Shown here: positions 23,101 through 33,432 of the stretch, in pieces
Position numbering within the stretch: position 1 is the first letter of the stretch
How the letters are laid out: the number at the start of each line of letters is the position of its first letter
Source of the DNA: Puccinellia tenuiflora
Lineage: Eukaryota; Streptophyta; Magnoliopsida; Poales; Poaceae
Assembly: GCA_012064385.1 (NCBI GenBank)
Contig: QRDG01000606.1
Location: 124,001-188,000 of the forward strand
Direction of reading: 5' to 3'
DNA length: 64,000 bases
The notes under the pieces: model-generated
Database searches by the model: none
Told to the model about the DNA's origin: nothing
Seen by the model: only the letters and a program-made list of their open reading frames with translations
Translations under genes and position numbers: made by a program

Positions 23101-24086
23101 GAAGAGGGATGCGAGGCGTGTCTGCTTCCCCGCTCCGATTTACTCGGGGCGGCCTCTAGCGGCGGCAAGGTGATGGTGGGCGCGGCGGCTCCTCGGCGGC
23201 CACCCGAGAGAGAGCGAGAGGGAGGGAGCAGGTGGGGAAAGATCTGAGGGGGAAAAGAGAGAGGGCGGGTGCGAGGGCGTCGGGGGGGGACCTCCTTGTC
23301 CTCCATGAAGCAGGCCGAGTGTGGGGGCAGGGCGGCATGGGCACGGCGAAGGCATGGTGCCAGTGCCATATCCACGGTGGCCACGGTGAGAAAGAAAAAG
23401 AAAAGAGAAATTTGTGGAAACCCCCCTGGCAGATTTAAATTCTTTGCAAAAAGGTCCTTCAGCAGACTTTGACGATTTAAAAGAGGCACTTAAGCATTTT
23501 TGTAAAAACTACAAAAATTCATGTGGCCTCCCCTTGACCCTTAGAAGCTTCACAAAAATTTGTGTGGCAAAATAAAATGTTTTGCACCACATTTGTTCAT
23601 AGGGTTTAGTTATAGTCATTTTTGGTAATTTCCAAAATAGATTTATTTGAAGCACTTAAACATTTCCAAAAATAATGAAAATATTCATGGAGGCTCTAAC
23701 AATAACATTGAAGCCCCCCATCATTTTAGTTTGAATTTTTGGAAAACTTAACTTGGTTCCAAAAATGGAATTGAGTTAAACCAATTTTGAATTCTCAAAT
23801 TTTATATCTTTGCTTGTCAATAAATCTCCTTTGACAATTATTTGTAAAATATATCCTTGAGTTTCCTGAACAATTTGGAGACTCAAGAACAATTGGTTTT
23901 ACCAAATTTGAGTGAAGTGTTTGGTTCGGAAATTTGGGAAGGGTTTTGCTTCCCTAGTTTTTAATTTCCAAATGTTGCTTTATTTAGAATTAGCAATTTA
24001 AATAAGTATGCCATGATGCAATGCAAACCAAAAAGTGAAAATTTGGCCCATATTTTAGGGTACTAATCTGGGGCTGTTACAATATG

Positions 24087-25014
24087 TTGATGATATCATT
24101 GTCACAAGTTCATCACAAAAGGCTATTTTCGGCCTTCCTGATCACCTACGCATGGATTTTGCGCTCACAGACTTGGGAGATCTCCATTATTTCTTGGGAA
24201 TAGAAGTCAACAAAACTTCCTCTAGTTTGGTTCTCACAGAGGAAAAGTATGCTCGTGATCTTCTTGCTAAGGTGGGTTTGCGTGATTGCAAACCAGTGCC
24301 GACACCACTCTCTATTGCGGACAAGTTGACTCTTAATGATGGGGACCTACTTGGTCCTGAGGATAGCACGAATTATAGAAGTATTGTTGGTGTTTTACAA
24401 TATTTGACACTAACCAGACCTGATATATCTTTCTCAGTTAATGAAGTGTGTTAGTACCTTCATGCTCCCACTACTGTGCACTGGACAGCTGCCAAGAGGA
24501 TTCATTGATATGTTCATGGCACCATTAAACTTGGTCTTACTTTTCAATAGTCTTCCTCCACCCTTCTTAGTGCCTTTTCTGGTGCAGACTGGACAGGTTG
24601 TCTTGATGATAGGCGCTCTACAGGAGAGTTTGCAATATTATTTGGTCCTAACTTAATTTTTTGGAGTGCCAGAAAATAGGCTACTGTGTCTCGCTCAAGT
24701 ACGGAAGCTGAAGATAAAGCTCTTGCCAATGCTACATCGGAATCGATTTGGGTGGAGGAGCTTCTTCATGAACTTGGTGTTAATCTCAAAGAATGTCCCT
24801 GTTTGTGGTGTTACAATCTAGGTGCTACCTATTTATCTACAAATCCAATTTTTCATGCAAGAACCAAACATATTGAGATAGATTATCATTTTGTTCGAGA
24901 ACGAGTTGCAAACAAGTCTCTTGATATCAACTCATCTCCACCAAAGATCAAGTGGCGAACGGTTTTACTAAAACATTATCCGTAAACAGCTTAGCAGAGT
25001 TTAGACGTAATCTC
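24087..25014 (+). pseudogene. pol: Copia reverse transcriptase C-terminus and RNase H (interrupted)
   Basis: This continues the RT from 10408: the DDIIVTSS part of the YVDD motif, then FALTDLGDLHYFLGIEV, RPDISFSVN, and the copia RNase H with RSSTEAEDKALA and HARTKHIEIDYHFVRE. In-frame stops occur near 24452, at about 24549 and near 24678, so it is dead. The end of the frame (SLAEFRRNL) is split by the small copia at 25015, and the last residues and stop are at 28018-28035. Confidence 0.88.
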
Positions 25015-25148
25015 TGTTAGGGAAATAGACTTGTTGTATTCCCTTAGGGCCAAAGGCCACAACATATAGTTACAATGTACATGTGAGAATATGCAGGAAA
25101 CCCCCTAACAGGTGGGGAAATACAAATATACAGATATATACTCTAACA
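25015..25148 (-). repeat. 3' LTR of the small copia
   Basis: 134 bp, nearly identical to 27879-28012. TGTTAGGG...CTCTAACA. Just inside it is the run cccccccctc, the complement of the purine tract. Confidence 0.92.
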
Positions 25149-25161
25149 CCCCCCCTCAAAC

Positions 25162-25743
25162 TCATGGTGGATCCACAACACTGAGTTTGGAGAGTAAGAA
25201 GTCATGCTGCGCTCGGGTTTGTGCCTTTGTAAAGAAATCCGCCAACTGCAAATCTGAAGACACATAATGAAGCGCAACAACCTGATCCTGCACCTGAGCA
25301 CGTGTATAAAAAGCATCAACACCAATATGCTTGGTCAGCTCATGCTTGACCGGATCACGTGCAATACTGATAGCACCTGTACTCTCACAGAAAAGTGGAG
25401 TGGGTGTCATAACAGAGACCCCAAAATCTGCAAGCAACCACCGTAACCAGGTCACCTCAGCAATCAACGAAGCCATAGCCCGCGGCTCAGCCTCAACACT
25501 CGAACGAGAAACCGCTACCTGTTTCTTCGTCTTCCAAGCAACAAGCGAACCACCAAGAAACACACAGTAAGCAGAAAGTGAACGACGATCCGAAGGATCA
25601 CTCGCCCACGTAGCATCCGAGTAGCACTGGAGCTGGAGAGAGCTGGAACTAGGAAAGAAAAGGCGACGAGTAATCGTGCCACAAAGATAACGAAGGACAC
25701 GAAGAAGATGACTGTAGTGAACGGTGGTAGGAGCTGAGACAAA
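25162..25743 (-). pseudogene. pol: Copia RNase H region of the small element
   Basis: The open part, 25162-25563, encodes the RNase H C-terminal half with VAVSRSSVEAEPRAMA, HELTKHIGVDAFYTR and the DLQLADFFTKA tail. Residues 25564-25743, joining it to RT, are readable only in shifted frames (a stop ends the RT frame at 25744), so at least one frameshift lies here. Confidence 0.8.
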
Positions 25744-27330
25744 CTAACTCAGAATATGAACAGGATAAGAGATATCAGGACGAGTGACAACAAGATAAAC
25801 AAGACTCCCAACAAGATGGAGATAACGTGTGGGATCGGGAAGAGGATCACCATCAGTAGGACGAAGCTTAACATTAAGCTCCATAGGAGTCTCAACAGTG
25901 CGCTCATCCACAAGAGCAGCACGAGCAAGAAGATCCTGAATATATTTTTCCTGAGAGATAGAAAAGCCATCAGAAGTGGAGGAAACCTCAATCCCAAGAA
26001 AGTAGCGAAGAGGACCAAGGTCAGTCATAAGAAACTGATCACGAAGACGAGCCTTGACAAAGGCAATATACTCAGGATCATCACCAGTAATGATCATATC
26101 ATCAACGTAGAGAACGAGAAGAGTGCGTCCACGAGGAGAAGTGTGAACAAATAGTGCTGGATCATGAAAACTAGGAGAGAATCCAGCAGCAGTCACCACA
26201 GAGGCAAAGCGCTCAAACCAGGCACGAGGAGCCTGTTTCAGGCCATAAAGAGAACGTCGAAGACGACAAACCATCCCATCAGGAACAGAATACCCAGGAG
26301 GAGGCTGCATGTAAACCACCTCACTCAACTCGCCATTAAGAAAAGCGTTCTGAACATCAAGCTGGGAGACAGACCAGCGTCGAACAGAAGCAACAGCAAG
26401 AAGAGTACGCACAGTGGTCATATGAGCCACAGGAGCAAAAGTCTCATCATAGTCACGGCCGTGCTCCTGCTGAAAGCCACGAGCCACAAGACGCGCTTTA
26501 TATCGCTCAAGAGATCCATCAGAGCAGGTCTTAATCTTATAGACCCACTTACACATAATAGGACGGACACCAGGAGGTGGAGAAACAAGATCCCAGGTGT
26601 CGGTGCGCTCAAGCGCAGCAATCTCCTCAGCCATGGCAAGCTGCCATTCGGGATGTTGCTCAGCATCCCGATAAGAAGTCGGCTCGGAGACAACAGAGAG
26701 ACCATACTGACTAGGAGAGTAACGGTTTGGAGGACGACGCGAACGAACAGGCGGAAGAGGTGGAGAACTAGGAGACGCATCAGCAGAAGACAACTCATCT
26801 GAAGAGGAAGAATCCGAAGCCGGAGAACGAGGAGAACTAGGAGAACTAGACGGAGGAGATGATGGCACCAACAAAGGGGGCGCATCAGAAGGAAGAGGTG
26901 GAGGAGAAGGGACAGCAGGAGGTGTGTCAGGAAAGAGAAGAAAAGAGATATCATCCACCGGGTAAGTACCACAGGTGGGGGGAGGATAGAAGGAACGCGT
27001 CTCATCAAACGTAACATCACGAGAGATGCGCATTCGACGACCAACAGGGTCCCAGCAGCGATAGCCTTTATGCTCATCACTGTATCCAAGAAAGACACAC
27101 TGAACAGACTGAGCAGTCAGTTTGGTGCGTTCGCGAGGAGGGAGAAGGACATAGCAAACACAACCAAATAAACGAAGAGTCGAGTAGTCTGGAGAGCTAC
27201 CAGAGAGAAGACGAAGACCGCGCATGTGGACGCGCATGAAGGCAGCGAAATCAGGGTAATTCGCGCCATCAAAAGTCACCGGGCAGCGAGGAATCGCAAC
27301 ATAGCCCGACGAGGAAGACATAGCTCTCAA
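25744..27330 (-). pseudogene. Fused gag N-terminus, integrase C-terminus and reverse transcriptase
   Basis: One 528-residue frame. The gag-type start is MSSSSGYVAIPRC...TFDGANYPDF, from an ATG at 27321. At about residue 45 it jumps to the integrase C-terminal part (STLRLFGCVCYV, CVFLGYSDEHKGYRCWD). A Pro/Ser-rich linker follows, then a full copia RT (CKWVYKIKTCSDG, RLVARGFQQEHGRDYDETF, LDVQNAFLNGEL, LYGLKQAPRAWF and the active site LYVDDMIITGDD). Gag C-terminus, zinc knuckle, protease and integrase core are missing by in-frame deletion, so the fused frame stays open. Confidence 0.85.
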
Positions 27331-27866
27331 TCACAATTTTTTTTTTACTCACGAAACAGACGAGTCAGAAGGCTCAGAACCGAACCAGCCAGCGAGGCAG
27401 CTGAGCCGAGCCGGCGGACCGAGCCGAGCCGGCGAAGCCGAGCCGAGCCGCGGTAAACCAGATCGAGCCGACCTCGAAAAACAGATCGAGCCGACGCCCG
27501 ATCGAGGCGCGTGTCGGGGACGACCTGGGATGGGAGGAGGCCGGAGCGGTGACGATCGGGAGCGGACCGGCGGCGCGGGTATGGGGACCACGCGTGGGGA
27601 GCGCGCGGCAGCGGTGAAGGGAGGCCGGGCGCGCGGGGTGGGCAGGCGGCCGGCGGCGAGGAAGAGGCAGCGGGCGGCGAGCGGAGCTTGGGGGAGGAGG
27701 CCGGAGCGGTGAGGGATGGGAGGAGGCCGGAGTGGTGAGGCGACGGGACGACCGGCGGCGATGGAGGAGGCCGGCCGGAGCGAGGAAGAGGCGGCGGCGG
27801 CGACCGGGCGCGGCGGCGGGATGCCGAGGCGGGCGGCGGCGGCGGCTGCAAGGAGAGATCAATTTT
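27331..27866 (-). other. GC-rich leader of the small copia
   Basis: About 540 bp between primer-binding site and gag. It is very GC-rich with ggcggc and gccggag repeats. ORFs here are low-complexity Pro/Arg/Ala and not convincing. Confidence 0.55.
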
Positions 27867-27878
27867 GCTCTGATACCA
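27867..27878 (-). other. Primer-binding site of the small copia
   Basis: TGGTATCAGAGC on the minus strand, directly adjoining the 5' LTR. Confidence 0.85.
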
Positions 27879-28012
27879 TGTTAGGGAAATAGACTTGTTG
27901 TATTCCCTTAGGGCCAAAGGCCACAACATATAGTTACAATGTACAGGTGAGAATATGCAGGAAACCCCCTAACAGGTGGGAAAATACAAATATACAGATA
28001 TATACTCTAACA
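27879..28012 (-). repeat. 5' LTR of the small copia
   Basis: 134 bp, copy of 25015-25148, followed by the atctc duplication. Confidence 0.92.
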
Positions 28013-28036
28013 ATCTCAACCTGTGTCCATGTTAAG

Positions 28037-28202
28037 ATTATGGGGGGTGTCAGAGTTGTAATATCAGGGTAGGTCATGGTATGGTATAGTATACCAACCG
28101 GACTCAACCCGTCTCCTGTACTGCCACGCTGAGGGGCTTTTCCCAGCCTATATCAACACGCACCCGATGCCCGAGAGGGCAATCGTTCCCGCGTAACTCA
28201 CA
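28037..28202 (+). repeat. Purine tract and probable 3' LTR of the old copia
   Basis: After the stop codon (28033-28035) the tract attatgggggg (28037-28047) abuts TGTCAGAG. An LTR of about 155 bp would run to an actcaca at 28202 and contains a TATA-like cctatatcaa. The other LTR lies outside the window, so the right edge is a guess from the TG...CA rule. Confidence 0.4.
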
Positions 28203-28677
28203 GACGGAGCAGAACTCGTAGCCGCCGTCGGCATCGAGTTGTGACAGCGCCGGCGCACCGTAGTCCCCATCTTGGCCGCCACGGACAAGCAGACCGCAGA
28301 GAGGACCCACGCCGCCCACGACATCGCCGCCTCTACAGCTACTCCGATTGCTTGCCAGTGCCCACACCCGAGGAGTCCAGCGTGCTGCGGCCAGGACGCC
28401 ATGGCAGGGGATTGAGTCCTCGCCGGGGCCGAGCAAGGGCGTCGTGGCCAAGGACCGATTCTTCGTGGGCTGCTCGTCACGCTAAGCTTCTACGATGTCT
28501 AACGCGGCCTTGGTATGGTGGATTCGGGCGCGGTCCTACGCCTCTGTTTGCACAGTGAGCCTGACTCGCACCCTCTCCCTCTCCGGCGGAGTCCAGCGAG
28601 CTTCTCATCCCTCTGCATGGAGCGCGAGCTCATTCCCAGCAGGGGAATCTGCAGCTCGTTAGCTTGGGGAGCCGACT
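28203..28677. other. GC-rich stretch, no recognised gene
   Basis: Open frames of about 100 codons exist on both strands but overlap each other and match nothing I recognise. The composition resembles coding or promoter sequence. It lies next to an ABCB fragment and may be a further piece of scrambled host sequence. Confidence 0.3.
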
Positions 28678-28824
28678 AATCTCATTGCGGAGCACCGCGG
28701 CGAGCATCTTCTCTCGCACGCGCTTGGTGAGGTTCTCGCTGACGGTGCCCCAGAAAAGGTGCTGCACCATGTTGCAGAGCAGCGCGGCGGAGGACATGCC
28801 GATGAGGAGGTAGCGGTACTTGGC
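28678..28824 (-). pseudogene. Short fragment of an ABCB (P-glycoprotein-like) transporter gene
   Basis: About 49 residues on the minus strand, from AKYRYLLIGMSSAALL to KRVREKMLAAVLRNEI, look like the transmembrane segment and first cytoplasmic loop of the second half of plant ABCB1/PGP1-type auxin transporters. Similarity stops abruptly at both ends: before AKY, and after RNEI where the family continues with AWFD. An intact gene of this family has about 1250-1400 residues, so this is a relic, perhaps carried by a transposon. Recognised from memory of the family; needs a search. Confidence 0.6.
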
Positions 28825-29089
28825 ACACGAGCAGGTCAATGAAGCTGCCAGAGAATTAATTACTGGCCCTGCAGGGAATTAATTCCGGCCGCATGAGCGT
28901 GTATATTCCTTCGTATTCTTAGTTCCTAATTGGTTTCTGGCGCGCGTGTGCTTGTCACTTTCCCCGGCGCACGCGTCCCGTCGGAACAATGCAGCAAGGC
29001 TCCTCCCTTTGTTTGTATGGTCAGCGACTTGTCGGAAGCGCCGTGGATTGATGTTTGCATGCCTAACACTAGCATACCCATATAAAGTC
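28825..29089. other. Spacer, nothing recognised
   Basis: Contains an imperfect inverted repeat around gaattaatt / aattaattc (28853-28885). No gene seen. Confidence 0.4.
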
Positions 29090-29926
29090 AAAATAGATGA
29101 TGTCACTATCATACAAACCATTCCAAATTTTGAAAATCCATAACTTTTGAATCAAGCGTCCAAAGTAAAAACGGTTTTCACCGTAGTCTTCGTCATGATG
29201 AGCTCTTCGAAACTAGATCCCACATGAACATGTTCTGATAATAGTTTCCGAAAAGCAACTTTGTACTATAAACTTGCTTTTCCGTCCAAGAAGTTGCTTT
29301 TAAAATAGCAACAATGTATGTCGATAGAAAATATTGCAAAAGAAATATCATTTTCTCCCATAAAACCGACAAGTTGGCCATTGCATAGGCTAAAAACAAG
29401 CCCCCTCGTCCTCACATTTTTTTTCATGTTTGTGATAGAAAAGCAAGTTTATAGTACAAAGTTGTTTTTCGAAACTAGATCTCACATGAGCACATTTTGA
29501 TTATTATACTGAAAACCAATTTTTACACGAAAAGCAAGTTTATGGTAAAAGCTTGCTTTATTAGCGAAGAAGTTGCTTTTTAAAAATATTTTATAATACA
29601 TAGTTGCTTTTCTTCCCAGATTATATTACAAAGTTGTTTTGTGATAGAAAAACAAGTTTATAGTACAAAGTTGCTTTTCGTTCCAATAGTACAAAATTGT
29701 TTATAGTACAAAGTTGCTTTTCGTTCCGATAGAAAAGCAAGTTTATAACACAAAGTTGCTTTTTAAAAATAATTGTCGGAACATGTTCATGTGAGATCTT
29801 GTTTCAAAGATCTCGTCGCAAGGTGCACTATGGTGAAAACATATTTTAATTTGGATGTTTTATTTAAAAGTTATGTCTTTTCAAAAAAATCAAATGAGTT
29901 TGCACGTGGCTGACATCATCTATTTG
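29090..29926. mobile_element. Non-autonomous DNA transposon with long inverted arms (about 840 bp)
   Basis: The left arm (29090-29240) and right arm (29775-29926) are imperfect inverted repeats of about 150 bp. Shared landmarks are aatagatgatgtca at the outer side and gatcccacatgaacatgtt at the inner side. The middle is AT-rich with many copies of a motif like aaagttgctttt and its inverse. No transposase. Ends and target duplication are not resolved. A related element lies at 61617-62295. Mutator-like affinity is a guess. Confidence 0.55.
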
Positions 29927-30179
29927 TCCGTACCTAAGATAAACAGTGCACATGGGCTGCCGACCGGTTTTTCTCTTTTTTGGCTCGTGAGGTCGCTCGG
30001 GAGGAAAACTTACGCGTGCGCTTTCTGACTGTGTGGTGGATTTAGAAAACATTTGGGATAAGTAGATAACGTGGGGACTGCTTCCACGTGGACCAATAAA
30101 ATTCTGAGTTCTACCCGGAGCAAGTGTCGGCCGGTTCACCTTAGCATTTTCGAGGTCCCCCAGGCTCTGCATATATATA

Positions 30180-30332
30180 TGCAGGGGCGGAGGCAGGATT
30201 GCCTAATTTTCAAGGTCAGGGGGGGCTATTAGAGAAAAAATTCTAAAATGCGTACTTCTCATAAATTTTTAAGCAAGAAATCAATGTTGTTAGGGGGGCC
30301 AGGGCCCTGCTGGTCCCCCTGTCTCCGCCAAT
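30180..30332. mobile_element. Possible small MITE
   Basis: Imperfect inverted ends (ggcggaggcagg at left, the complement of cctgtctccgcc at right) enclose about 150 bp and are flanked by similar AT tracts (atatatatg / gtatatatg). Weak. Confidence 0.35.
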
Positions 30333-30572
30333 GTATATATGAACTATTTTGGGATTGCTCCTAATGTTTCTGAATAGGATATGGTGTGCAAAATATGCAA
30401 TTCTCAGCGCGCAAGTATACAATACAATGGGTCCGTGTTCATTATTTATCTGCAAGAGGGTCACCTTGATTCATTGGTAATTAAAAATCAATTCTATTCA
30501 CTTATAACTTGTGTTTTGGTTTTACTATATATATCTAGCTAACATGTCTTTTTTGTTGTTTTTGTTCCATAG

Positions 30573-30881
30573 ATTGTACCGTGCACTGCTCTGTTAGAAA
30601 ATTCAACAAGTTAGTTGGAAACATCGTGCCTTTTCATGTGCACGGGACCATATACAAGATCTAAGTAAAGAAAAAAAGTCCCGCTTGTACGAGGAAGGAT
30701 TGGCACAACTCATCGGCAACATGAATCTAAGCGGAGGTGATATACTTTCTTTTTCTATTGTAGGACCACAACCCTGAATCAATGTTGATTATATGAAGTA
30801 TGGCAACAATAGTTCTGAGGATGTGGAGAGTGACGAGGATATGGGCGAGGAGGAGAGTGACCAGAATATGAGTGAGGAGTA
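30573..30881 (+). pseudogene. B3 DNA-binding domain gene, first part (split by a copia element)
   Basis: An exon follows a good acceptor (ttgttccatag). It reads KFNKLVGNIVPFHVHGTIYK and, after a frameshift and stop near 30660, RLYEEGLAQLIGNMNL then SGGDILSFSIVGPQP and INVDYM. The order and residues fit a plant B3 domain (REM-like): a basic/hydrophobic first half, then an L-x-x-GD-x-L-x-F strand. A TGA interrupts at 30775-30777. An acidic linker (SEDVESDEDMGEEE) follows and is cut at the copia insertion. Translation resumes at 52640. B3 proteins are nuclear DNA-binding factors; this copy is dead. Confidence 0.6.
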
Positions 30882-33417
30882 TGAAAGAACAAGCTATGCC
30901 CGGATGTCGCCTAGAGGGGGGGTGAATAGCCGATTAAAACTTTTTCTAGTTAGGGGCTTGATAATTGCGGAATAAAACTATGTGTTTAAATTAGCAAGCC
31001 AACAACCTAATATGCTAGGTTTGCCTATGTGCACCAACAACTTATGCTAAGCAATTTAAGCGACAAGGAGATAGCAAGATATGAACTTCAAGCACGAAGG
31101 CTATCACAATGTAAATTGCATAAGTAAAGCTCGGGTATAGAAATAACCGAGGCACGCGGAGACGAGGATGTATTCCCGAGTTCCTCCTTGTTAAGGGAGT
31201 ACGTCTCGTTGGAGGGGTGTGAGCTCGCCACAAGAGGCCTACTCAAGATGCCACAAAGGCCTCACCCTATTCTCCGATGAACCTCACCCAAGGGATTGGT
31301 TCACCTTCCACTATTGGAATCCTTCGAGGCGGATTCCGGAGCCCTTTTACAACTTGCTTGGGGCACACACCCACAACTCAATTGGGGGCTCCCAAAATGT
31401 GCCGAAGCTTCACAACCGAAGACTTCGTGGCACCTCCAACCGTCTAGGGTACACGATGCACCCAAGAGGCAACAAGCTCTTGGGAACACAATGCACCCAA
31501 GAGTAACAAGCTTCTCAACTTCGATCTTCACGTATCACCGCGGAGAGAGCAACCCGATGCAACTAATGCAAAAGGCAAGAACACACCAAGTGATCAAATC
31601 CTTCACTCTCAAATTCCAACCAAGCAACAAATGCTTTGGGGGGAATAAGATAGGAAGAACAAGGGGATGAACACAAAGCAACCCCAAATCTAGATCCACT
31701 AGGTTCCCCTCACTTAGAGGAGAATTTGATTGGTGGAATGGTAGATCTAGATCTCCTCTCTTGAAACCCTAAATTTGGGCAAGAATCATTGAAGGGGAAG
31801 AGAGGAATCAAGCTCACAAGGATTAGAGCAAAGGGGAAGAGTAAGAACAAGTGAGCAAGAGCAGCAACCAGGTTTTGAGGGGGAGAAGGCTTTTTATAGC
31901 CTCCCCCAAAAACTAGCCGTTGGAGCCTGTCCAGGCCGGAGACTCCGGAGTAAGTGATCGGAGACTCCGGCCTGCTGGGTCATCGGGGAGGTCGGGGATT
32001 CCGGTCCTTGGGGCCAGAGACTCCGGCCAGGCCGGAAACTCCGGGCACCCTCCGGGGGAGCTCCGGACCCCTATCCAGAGGCGCACCACACAGATGCAAA
32101 AGGGCTGAGAAAAATGAGGGCCGGAGATTCCGGGTCCTCGGGCCGGAGACTCCGGTGGGCCGGAGACTCCGGTCCTGCTCCGGGGGGACTCCGGACCCCT
32201 ATGCAGTACCACACCACAGCAGAGACAAACAGCAGCGAAAAAGAGGGACCGGAGACTCCGGTCATTTGGGCCGGAGACTCCGGTGTTGCCGGAAACTCCG
32301 GACCAACTCCGAGGGAGATCCAAAGGCAAATTCAAAGCCCCATAACTTTTGCATATGAACTCCGTTTTCGATAATCTTGGACTCGTTGGAATCGTCACAA
32401 CGAGCACAACAAGATTATGCAGAGAAACATCATAGTTCAACAAGATATTATAAAACCAAATGGAGAAGTTTAAAAACTCTTTTTCGAAAACCGGAAAAGC
32501 CACATCTTTTGCAATTGAAGTCCGAATAGAGTAAAACCAATTTTGTTGGAAAGAGGACGACAAAAGCAACCTTTGTAAAAAGGCAAACAAGCAATGGAGA
32601 TTTTGCAAAGAGATGGAAGAAATACATCTTCTGCACGGATGAACCGGCAAACTCTCCAATACCGAAAAACACAAAAGAAGACGCAAATGCAAACCGTTTT
32701 CGGTGACCTTGGCTTTGTCATGACAAGCATGACAAGCACCAAGACCACACCACGATAAGATCCAAATAAGAACCAATAAAGATGATTGCATGGATGCAAA
32801 GGTATGAGCTCTCCACGAACGATACGATCACGATACTTGGTCGAGAGCCCCTCTTGATAGTACGGCTATCTATCCTATAACCCGGTCTCTCAACTAACAT
32901 CATGAGACCGGTGAAATAAAAGCCCTATCAAGATCATACCTTTGCCTTGCGCATTAATCCACTTGAGGTCGATGAGGACGATCTTCATCTCCTCAAGATG
33001 AACCACCTTTCTTGATTGCGCCTTGCTTGGTGAAGATTCACATGACGCTCCCCCATACACCAAGATGGGGAGAGCACTCTTCGGCATATCTTCACTTGAA
33101 CTTGAGAGTTGATCAACCCGCACAAAGCCTTGATCAACCCAAAACTTTTCTTCCCTTGAGCTTGACTCCAACAAATGGAGATCAAGCAAAGCACCTTGAC
33201 TCCAACACATGGAGACAAACTTGGCCTTGATCAACAAATGATCTTCTACCTTGACCTTAACTCCAACCAATGGAGACAAGCAAGCTTGGCCTTGATCAAC
33301 AAATGATCTTGACACAAGCTAAAGGGCAACCTACACATAGAGCTCAATGCAAATATTAGTCCATAGAGATTGTCATTAATTACCAAAACCATGCATGGGA
33401 TCAACCATGCACTTTCA
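30882..33417 (-). repeat. 3' LTR of the SIRE-like copia
   Basis: 2536 bp, copy of 50156-52634. The length difference is mostly about 50 bp present here at about 31905-31955 and missing from the other copy. It holds the same TATA box (minus, 31891-31899, CTATAAAAAG) and the short palindromic repeat array at 31930-32318. Confidence 0.9.
31930..32318. repeat. Array of about 11 short near-palindromic repeats (3' LTR copy)
   Basis: The motif CCGGAGACTCCGG and one-or-two-base variants (CCGGAAACTCCGG, CCGGAGATTCCGG) recur irregularly about every 15-70 bp. The array lies just upstream, in minus-strand sense, of the LTR TATA box. Confidence 0.85.
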
Positions 33418-33432
33418 ATCTCCCCCATTTTG
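33418..33432 (-). other. Polypurine tract of the SIRE-like copia
   Basis: On the minus strand CAAAATGGGGGAGAT abuts the 3' LTR start TGAAAGTGCA. Confidence 0.75.

Larger units (their letters stand above)
10409..24081 (-). mobile_element. LARD-like non-autonomous LTR element with 4-kb LTRs and no coding capacity
   Basis: The ends are TGTAGCGCCCC and GGGGCTGTTACA, and a perfect 5-bp duplication atatg lies at 10404-10408 and 24082-24086. LTRs are at 10409-14378 (3970 bp) and 17088-24081 (about 4.0 kb once the CACTA insertion is removed). The 2.7-kb internal region keeps a primer-binding site for initiator-Met tRNA (17073-17084, minus) and a purine tract (14379-14398, minus) but no gag or pol. 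The motif tctcgtcccgagattc beside the purine tract resembles the 3' end of Tekay/Del-type chromoviruses, so it may derive from one (inference). Structure matches large retrotransposon derivatives known in Triticeae. Confidence 0.9.
17088..24081 (-). repeat. 5' LTR of the LARD-like element, split by a CACTA element
   Basis: The sequence matches 10409-14378 except for the insertion at 17184-20170. The LTR halves are 17088-17183 and 20171-24081. Both LTRs have the same order of AT-rich and GC-rich blocks, with scattered substitutions and small indels. Confidence 0.9.
25015..28012 (-). mobile_element. Small deletion-derivative copia element with 134-bp LTRs
   Basis: Two 134-bp LTRs (25015-25148 and 27879-28012) begin TGTTAG and end CTAACA and differ at about two bases by eye. 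A 5-bp duplication atctc lies at 25010-25014 and 28013-28017. The primer-binding site TGGTATCAGAGC (minus, 27867-27878) sets the orientation. The coding region has lost most of gag, protease and the integrase core. RT and RNase H are recognisable but interrupted. Confidence 0.93.
1..28202 (+). mobile_element. Old Ty1/copia element, interrupted by three later LTR elements
   Basis: Pieces lie at 1-124, 9534-10408, 24087-25014 and 28018-28202, all + strand and in polyprotein order. They give a Ser/Pro-rich linker, reverse transcriptase up to the YVDD motif, the rest of RT plus RNase H, and the last codons followed by a purine tract and the start of the 3' LTR. The pieces join exactly when the inserted elements and one copy of each 5-bp duplication (gattc, atatg, atctc) are removed. 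The 5' LTR, gag, protease and most of integrase lie left of the window. Several stops and frameshifts make it defective. Confidence 0.85.

Noticed and set aside
31930..32318. Regularly recurring 13-mers considered as a CRISPR-like array
   Set aside because: Spacing is irregular (about 15-70 bp), repeats are short and degenerate, and they lie in a plant LTR promoter present in both LTRs.
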